Origin: Bacilli bacterium
Lineage (GTDB): Bacteria; Bacillota_I; Bacilli_A; RFN20; CAG-826
Direction of reading: 5' to 3'
Length of the DNA stretch: 64,000 bases
Assembly: GCA_035326105.1 (NCBI GenBank)
Contig: DAOKYO010000002.1
Coordinates: 434,001 to 498,000, forward strand
Below, one piece after another: positions 59,736 to 64,000 of the stretch. Both the position numbers and the translations under genes were made by a program. The notes below the pieces were generated by a model. That model had not been told where the DNA came from and did no database searches. It worked only from the letters and a program-made list of their open reading frames with translations. Position 1 is the first letter of the stretch. Every line of letters begins with the position of its first letter.

Positions 59736-61058
59736 TCACTTTTGTTGCTTACGCGCCATCTCAAACCGCAAAATACTCTTTGCCCGTTTAACGGCATCAG
59801 AGATTTCGATTTTTGAAGGACAAACGTATGAGCAAAGTCCGCACTCGACGCATCTGAGCGTTTCTAGTTTTTCAAGTCGGACATGATCTTTTGCATCCAA
59901 GGCGCGCTTAATTTCCACCGGTTGGAGACCGATTGGGCACTTATATGAACACATGCCGCAGCGCAGACAAGCAGCCGATTGCTTCCGATATTCAAGTGGC
60001 TTTAATACTGTGACGGCTCCCATCGATGATTGAATCACCCATTGATCATTTGGCATTGTCCGACCAGTCATCGGTCCGCCGCTAACCAGAAGGATTTGCT
60101 CGCAGGCATATCCGCCAGCCGCTTCGACAATTTTATCTACCGGTATTCCGATTGGAACTTGAATATTAATTGGATTTACTATGCCATCGCCGCTGATTGT
60201 AACCAAACGGTTGACCAATGGTTCCGCTAGAACTAATGCCCGATAAACAGAAGCTGCTGTTTGCGCATTGTTTACGACAATTCCACATTCGATTGGTAAG
60301 CGCGCATACTCGCGATGAAAAATTTCGCGGATGAGTGTTTTTTCATAGCCCATTGGATAAAGGTCCGGCACTTCCACAAAACGAACATTGTGATGTCCTT
60401 CTAAAGCACGTGTGTAAATCTCCGCTAAAGGATGCTTGTGGACTTTGAAAGCTATTACCGCTTCTTTTGCGCCCGCCGCTTTCCGTAAAATTTCCGCTCC
60501 TTCGACAACACTTTCTGCATACATTTTCATAAACAGATAATCGGTTGTCAAATACGGTTCACATTCGACCCCGTTAATCAAAACGGCATCGACATTTTTT
60601 GCCTTATCATACTTAATGTAAGTTGGGAATCCAGCACCGCCTAAACCGACGATGCCCGCTTCTTTGATAAGAGAGACAATCTCTTCTTGACCGGCCTTCT
60701 CAACATCAATTTTCTTAAGTGGATTGACGAGCATTTCCTGCCTGCCATCACTCACGATTACTAGATGCGGAGCCACACGACCAATCGCAGCATTATAACG
60801 ATTCTCGTTAGCCGCAACTTCACCGGAAACCGAGGCAAATTGTGGAACATAAAAATCCGTTCGCTCAAGAATCTTGGTTCCGATGAGAACATGGTCACCT
60901 TCCTTGACTAAGACATTTACTGGCTTGCCATTTGCAGAGGCCAAAGGAAAATAAACTTTGAAACCAACAGTGTCGGCAAGGATGATTGATTCCTTGCTCT
61001 TTGTGAGTTCTTTTTGACCAGAAATATGTTGATGGCCAACTGAACCAAAAATCTTCAT
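59736..61058 (-). CDS. rnfC: RnfC, NADH-binding Fe-S subunit
   Basis: Peripheral subunit where NAD+ is reduced; 440 residues. GLGGAGFPTYIKYD is the flavin/NADH-binding loop, followed by NGVECEPYLTTDY. The C-terminal part has two [4Fe-4S] sites, CLRCGMCSYKCPIG and CVECGLCSYVCPS. An N-terminal barrel-sandwich-type segment (PVNVLVKEGDHVLIGTKIL) is present as in RnfC. The SD AGAGG fits the ATG at 61058 (the frame extends to 61073). First gene of the operon. Confidence 0.95.
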   Translation of the reverse strand: MKIFGSVGHQHISGQKELTKSKESIILADTVGFKVYFPLASANGKPVNVLVKEGDHVLIGTKILERTDFYVPQFASVSGEVAANENRYNAAIGRVAPHLVIVSDGRQEMLVNPLKKIDVEKAGQEEIVSLIKEAGIVGLGGAGFPTYIKYDKAKNVDAVLINGVECEPYLTTDYLFMKMYAESVVEGAEILRKAAGAKEAVIAFKVHKHPLAEIYTRALEGHHNVRFVEVPDLYPMGYEKTLIREIFHREYARLPIECGIVVNNAQTAASVYRALVLAEPLVNRLVTISGDGIVNPINIQVPIGIPVDKIVEAAGGYACEQILLVSGGPMTGRTMPNDQWVIQSSMGAVTVLKPLEYRKQSAACLRCGMCSYKCPIGLQPVEIKRALDAKDHVRLEKLETLRCVECGLCSYVCPSKIEISDAVKRAKSILRFEMARKQQK

Positions 61059-61082
61059 AATTTCACCTCTCAAAACATTGAA

Positions 61083-61111
61083 AGTATATCACAATACAAT
61101 TTGATTATGAA
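61083..61111 (-). promoter_or_regulatory. Candidate promoter of the rnf operon
   Basis: -10 box TATACT (61083-61088) and -35 box TTCATA (61106-61111) with a 17-base spacer, about 25 bases upstream of the rnfC start. The -35 box is weak. Confidence 0.45.
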
Positions 61112-61139
61112 CAGTAAATCTAGCAAATAAGTTCGTTTC

Positions 61140-61153
61140 TGCGCGTACGCGCA
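61140..61153. promoter_or_regulatory. GC-rich perfect palindrome in the rnf intergenic region
   Basis: TGCGCGTACGCGCA is a perfect 14-base palindrome in otherwise AT-rich DNA between the divergent rnfC and membrane-protein genes. It lies about 30 bases upstream of the candidate rnf -35 box. An operator is likely, but the regulator is unknown. Confidence 0.4.
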
Positions 61154-61307
61154 TAGCCATCAAAACTGTGTTTTTTCAACTCACGTGCAAATAATCTTAT
61201 ATATTTTCGAAAATTTAGTGCATATTATAATGATGTATATAATTTTTTTTGCTAGAATAAAAACATAATAGGGGGCAATAGTTAAACAATTTAAGGAGGA
61301 GCAAATC

Positions 61308-64000
61308 ATGCATCTAGTGTTTTCTAGTTTGGCCGGTTTTGATCTGAATCAAATCTCCCTCGTTTGGAATATCATATTTTTTGGGCTCATAGGTATCATT
61401 TTTTTAGGCTTTATTTTTGGACTATTTAGACGCTTATGGAAATCGACATTTGCTCTTATTTTTATGGCGACCTTACTGGTTGTCGGTTTCTTTATGGTTA
61501 AGCCTATATCTGATTTTCTAATTGATTTTCAACTTTCACAAGTTCCCTTTGTCGAGATTCCTTCCTCCATTAGTTTGACGTTGAACGGAACGATCTATCC
61601 GATATCTCTTGCTACTGGGCGAACATTTGTAAATGAACTATTAACTTCCGCATACCAATCTTATGGAATAAGCCCCGAGGCTAATCCTCAATTGACGAAT
61701 TATATCGCCGCGTTAACGGTGGTAATAATTCGTTACGTGGTATTCTTTGTAACAATGCTTTTAATCGCCATTTTTGGCCCAATTATAAGTCTGATAATTC
61801 GGGCAATTATAAGCGCTTTTATTCCTAAGTCCGCCAAAAAGAAAAAGAAAAAGTTTCGGCTTATATCCGCGACCGAAAACATGATAAGAGTGGCCTTGGT
61901 TTCGGCAATGCTGGTCATACCTTTTACCTCCATTATCAATACGATTAATCAGGCTTTTCATGATCCGGATAATGCCGAGGTCGTAGGAATCAACGACCCA
62001 AACTATGCCAGTATTATGAGCTTTTTAGATGCCTACGATAACTCTCTTTTGGCAAATGGTCTTTTCAATTGGAATGTAAATGATGAAGGAAAGTCCATTG
62101 ATACCGTCTTGATGGATATGGCGACCGGGGAAAAAACCGGAAATGTCGAAGTTACATTATCTAATGAATTGGGTTCTGTTGCCGGCATTAGCAAGACACT
62201 TATTTCTGCCGGCTTTTTGACCGATGATGGTAGCGGAGCATTACCTTATTCCGTCCTGATGAGCGATGCCGTTATCACTTCTTTATTCAGAAACCTTTCC
62301 AACTCTGGATTGGTTGTCAGCGTCTTGCCTTTGGCCGTATCCTTGGCTCTTAATACGGAAGAAATTAAATCGGTTTTAGGCGAGGAAGTCATCAGTCAAA
62401 TTGAAGACGAATTTCAAGATGTAAATTATAAGGACGAACTTACGACTATCGGAGGCATTGCAAGTGACCTCGCCTCCAGCGGTGTGGCAACAACTTTAAT
62501 TGATGAATTGACAAGCGACGAGGAGGTATCACAGGAAGTAATGATCGATCGGATATCCCTTCTTTTGGACTCCGATGCCGTTCCATCGGTAAAGTCGGCC
62601 CTTACCAAAATTGATGATTCCAAGCTTTTGTCAACTATTTTGCCGGCCATCCTTTATTCGACAGTTCAAAGTTCACCCGATTCACTGGGAGCTTTCGCGG
62701 GAGTTCTTCCAACAACATGGGAGGGGATGAAATCCTATAAGTGGGGCAATGAATTGGCAATTGTCTATAACTCCCTGGCCCGTTTTTACCAACTTGACAA
62801 CAATTTTTTACACTACGTTGTTAGCGATACCAGCGAAACATCGTCTCTTGCCGATGGACCACAGGCTCAAGGCAAAAAAATTTCCGGGAACGTTCTGTAT
62901 GCCCTTTCCGATTCTAGTCTTTTAACTTTCGTCAGAGATAATTATAGTGAAATCATTGGCATCCTCGCGGGTAATTTTGACAGCAATGGCTTACCGACCG
63001 ATATTGATGAGGAGGGTAAAAACACTGATTTAAATGGCGCTTGCCTTTTAGATAGCGACCTTATTGCCGATGGGGTAGATGTAATTGCCGGCCTCTTAAT
63101 TTCATCGATGGCCACCGGGGATAATACTGGGATGGCTGATGATATTCAAACTGCCATCGATGAGCTTAATAGCACTGTTTTATCGACGCAAAGGTTAAAT
63201 TACAAGAAAGAATTTAATGCCTTAATTACGATTATGGGCGGACTTTTGCAAGATGAAAACACGGTCGCGGTTTTAAACCAAGAAGCCGAGGCAACGACTA
63301 TCATTGACGACGATAATTCAAGAAACAATTTGATTTCTCTTTGCGGAGATATTGATAACTCAAAATTAATTGGTTCCATTCTTCCGGGAATAATGGAAGA
63401 TGCCGTCTCTAATTTATCTATGCTTACGGATTTCGGATTATCGGTAAACGATTTTGATTTCCATGTTGATAACTTCGGTACCGAATTAGCCAATATGCTG
63501 GAGGCTTATCCCGATATTCAGGAAATAAGTTCCACAATATCATCTTCAACCGATATTTTGGCTTCATTCGGTGAAGAAAATTTTAGTCAATCTTTAAAAA
63601 ATATGCTTACGGCTTTTTATGATTCAAAAATTCTTAATCCGATTAATGAAACCGAATCAGATGCCACCTTCAAGAAAATAATCGAGTATGTGTTTGATCA
63701 AGCCAGTGATGCCACAAGCGGAGCTATTGATGTGGTTGAAGTAATGAATGCCGCGGATGATGTCGCTTACTGGACTGATGCCCAAGCGACTGACGCTCTC
63801 GGAAGTCCTGCCACCGGTGAGATTTCCCATTTAGTGAATGTATTATCGACCATCAGTTCGAGCGGAATTCTTACCGCTATGGAAGAAACCGATCCATTAA
63901 ATGCCATCACTTCCTCAATGATCACCACCACTTTTAACTCCATCGATCAATCAGCATTATTCAGTGTTTCTTTTGATAATATTTTAAACTATTTCCTCGG
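61308..64000 (+). CDS. Very large membrane protein, N-terminal part (runs off the window)
   Basis: Open frame of at least 897 codons with no stop before the window ends. SD AAGGAGG, 7 bases from the ATG, is strong. About four hydrophobic segments lie in the first 220 residues (WNIIFFGLIGIIFLGFIFGL; FALIFMATLLVVGFFM; VVIIRYVVFFVTMLLIAIFG; MIRVALVSAMLVIPFTSII) with a Lys-rich loop between the third and fourth (KSAKKKKKKF). The remainder is a long, acidic, Ser/Thr/Asp-rich, probably extracytoplasmic region with repeated helical stretches. The N-terminal layout is reminiscent of CvpA-type proteins, but I assign no function. Confidence 0.8.
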   Translation, partial: MHLVFSSLAGFDLNQISLVWNIIFFGLIGIIFLGFIFGLFRRLWKSTFALIFMATLLVVGFFMVKPISDFLIDFQLSQVPFVEIPSSISLTLNGTIYPISLATGRTFVNELLTSAYQSYGISPEANPQLTNYIAALTVVIIRYVVFFVTMLLIAIFGPIISLIIRAIISAFIPKSAKKKKKKFRLISATENMIRVALVSAMLVIPFTSIINTINQAFHDPDNAEVVGINDPNYASIMSFLDAYDNSLLANGLFNWNVNDEGKSIDTVLMDMATGEKTGNVEVTLSNELGSVAGISKTLISAGFLTDDGSGALPYSVLMSDAVITSLFRNLSNSGLVVSVLPLAVSLALNTEEIKSVLGEEVISQIEDEFQDVNYKDELTTIGGIASDLASSGVATTLIDELTSDEEVSQEVMIDRISLLLDSDAVPSVKSALTKIDDSKLLSTILPAILYSTVQSSPDSLGAFAGVLPTTWEGMKSYKWGNELAIVYNSLARFYQLDNNFLHYVVSDTSETSSLADGPQAQGKKISGNVLYALSDSSLLTFVRDNYSEIIGILAGNFDSNGLPTDIDEEGKNTDLNGACLLDSDLIADGVDVIAGLLISSMATGDNTGMADDIQTAIDELNSTVLSTQRLNYKKEFNALITIMGGLLQDENTVAVLNQEAEATTIIDDDNSRNNLISLCGDIDNSKLIGSILPGIMEDAVSNLSMLTDFGLSVNDFDFHVDNFGTELANMLEAYPDIQEISSTISSSTDILASFGEENFSQSLKNMLTAFYDSKILNPINETESDATFKKIIEYVFDQASDATSGAIDVVEVMNAADDVAYWTDAQATDALGSPATGEISHLVNVLSTISSSGILTAMEETDPLNAITSSMITTTFNSIDQSALFSVSFDNILNYFL

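Noticed and set aside
1..64000. Mycoplasma-type genetic code (TGA = Trp)
   Set aside because: Several genes end with TGA in overlapping starts (luxE, methyltransferase, DUF4238), and the only tRNA-Trp here has anticodon CCA.

Overview
The window is AT-rich, with short intergenic gaps, strong AGGAGG-type ribosome sites, TGA used as a stop, CcpA-type cre sites, CIRCE (HrcA) operators, serine-rich lipoproteins and a CCA-encoding tRNA-Trp. Together these point to an anaerobic, fermentative low-GC Gram-positive of the Bacilli/Erysipelotrichia/Izemoplasma-like kind that uses the standard bacterial code. That placement is inference; no 16S rRNA gene is present.

Layout: (1) 1-4.1 kb: the 5' part of an N-domain-less clpB behind two CIRCE operators, then a lipoprotein and a secreted GH13 amylase with an N-terminal pullulanase-type domain. 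(2) 4.2-5.9 kb: two small peptide genes, each with its own promoter, strong SD and cre-like site, around an unrecognised 314-residue protein. (3) 5.9-20.6 kb: a galactoside-utilisation region with alpha-galactosidase (GH36), divergent beta-galactosidase (GH2), galT, galK, two related helical-repeat proteins, a DtxR/MntR-type regulator, a GPH-family sugar symporter and an iron alcohol dehydrogenase. An ISL3-like insertion-sequence fossil interrupts it. (4) 20.7-39.1 kb: household genes including regulators, an ABC-F ATPase, a ferritin-like/VIT1 fusion, a seven-repeat acidic protein operon, a GT39-like membrane glycosyltransferase, a ClC channel, pirin, an M13 peptidase, NAD synthase, a luxC-luxE fatty-acyl reductase pair and a DUF4256 protein.

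(5) About 39.2-51.1 kb is a mobile defence island ending next to tRNA-Trp. It carries an AbiH + DUF4238 pair, an unknown 216-residue protein, a fused double N6-adenine methyltransferase with an HNH nuclease (type IIS-like restriction-modification), and a Rep-like winged-helix gene. The Rep-like gene has iteron-like repeats inside its coding sequence and a 12-codon leader peptide. Two adjacent large serine recombinases follow; the first carries a one-base frameshift. A shared intergenic repeat separates the defence modules. The layout resembles an SCC-like cassette, though this is inference.

(6) 51.2-61.1 kb: yqeY, then an extracellular-flavin and Rnf region read on the minus strand: rnfC-D-G-E-A, a small Cys-rich membrane protein, and rnfB, followed after a terminator by NusG-II protein, Gx transporter, ApbE flavin transferase and a lipoprotein with two FMN-binding-like domains. 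RnfB is cut down to a single Fe-S domain and RnfD has gained two C-terminal FMN-binding-like domains, so this is a non-standard Rnf arrangement probably linked to flavin-based electron transfer at the cell surface. (7) 61.3-64 kb: the start of a very large membrane protein that runs off the window.

The two most unusual systems are the remodelled Rnf/flavin module and the replicating, modular defence island.
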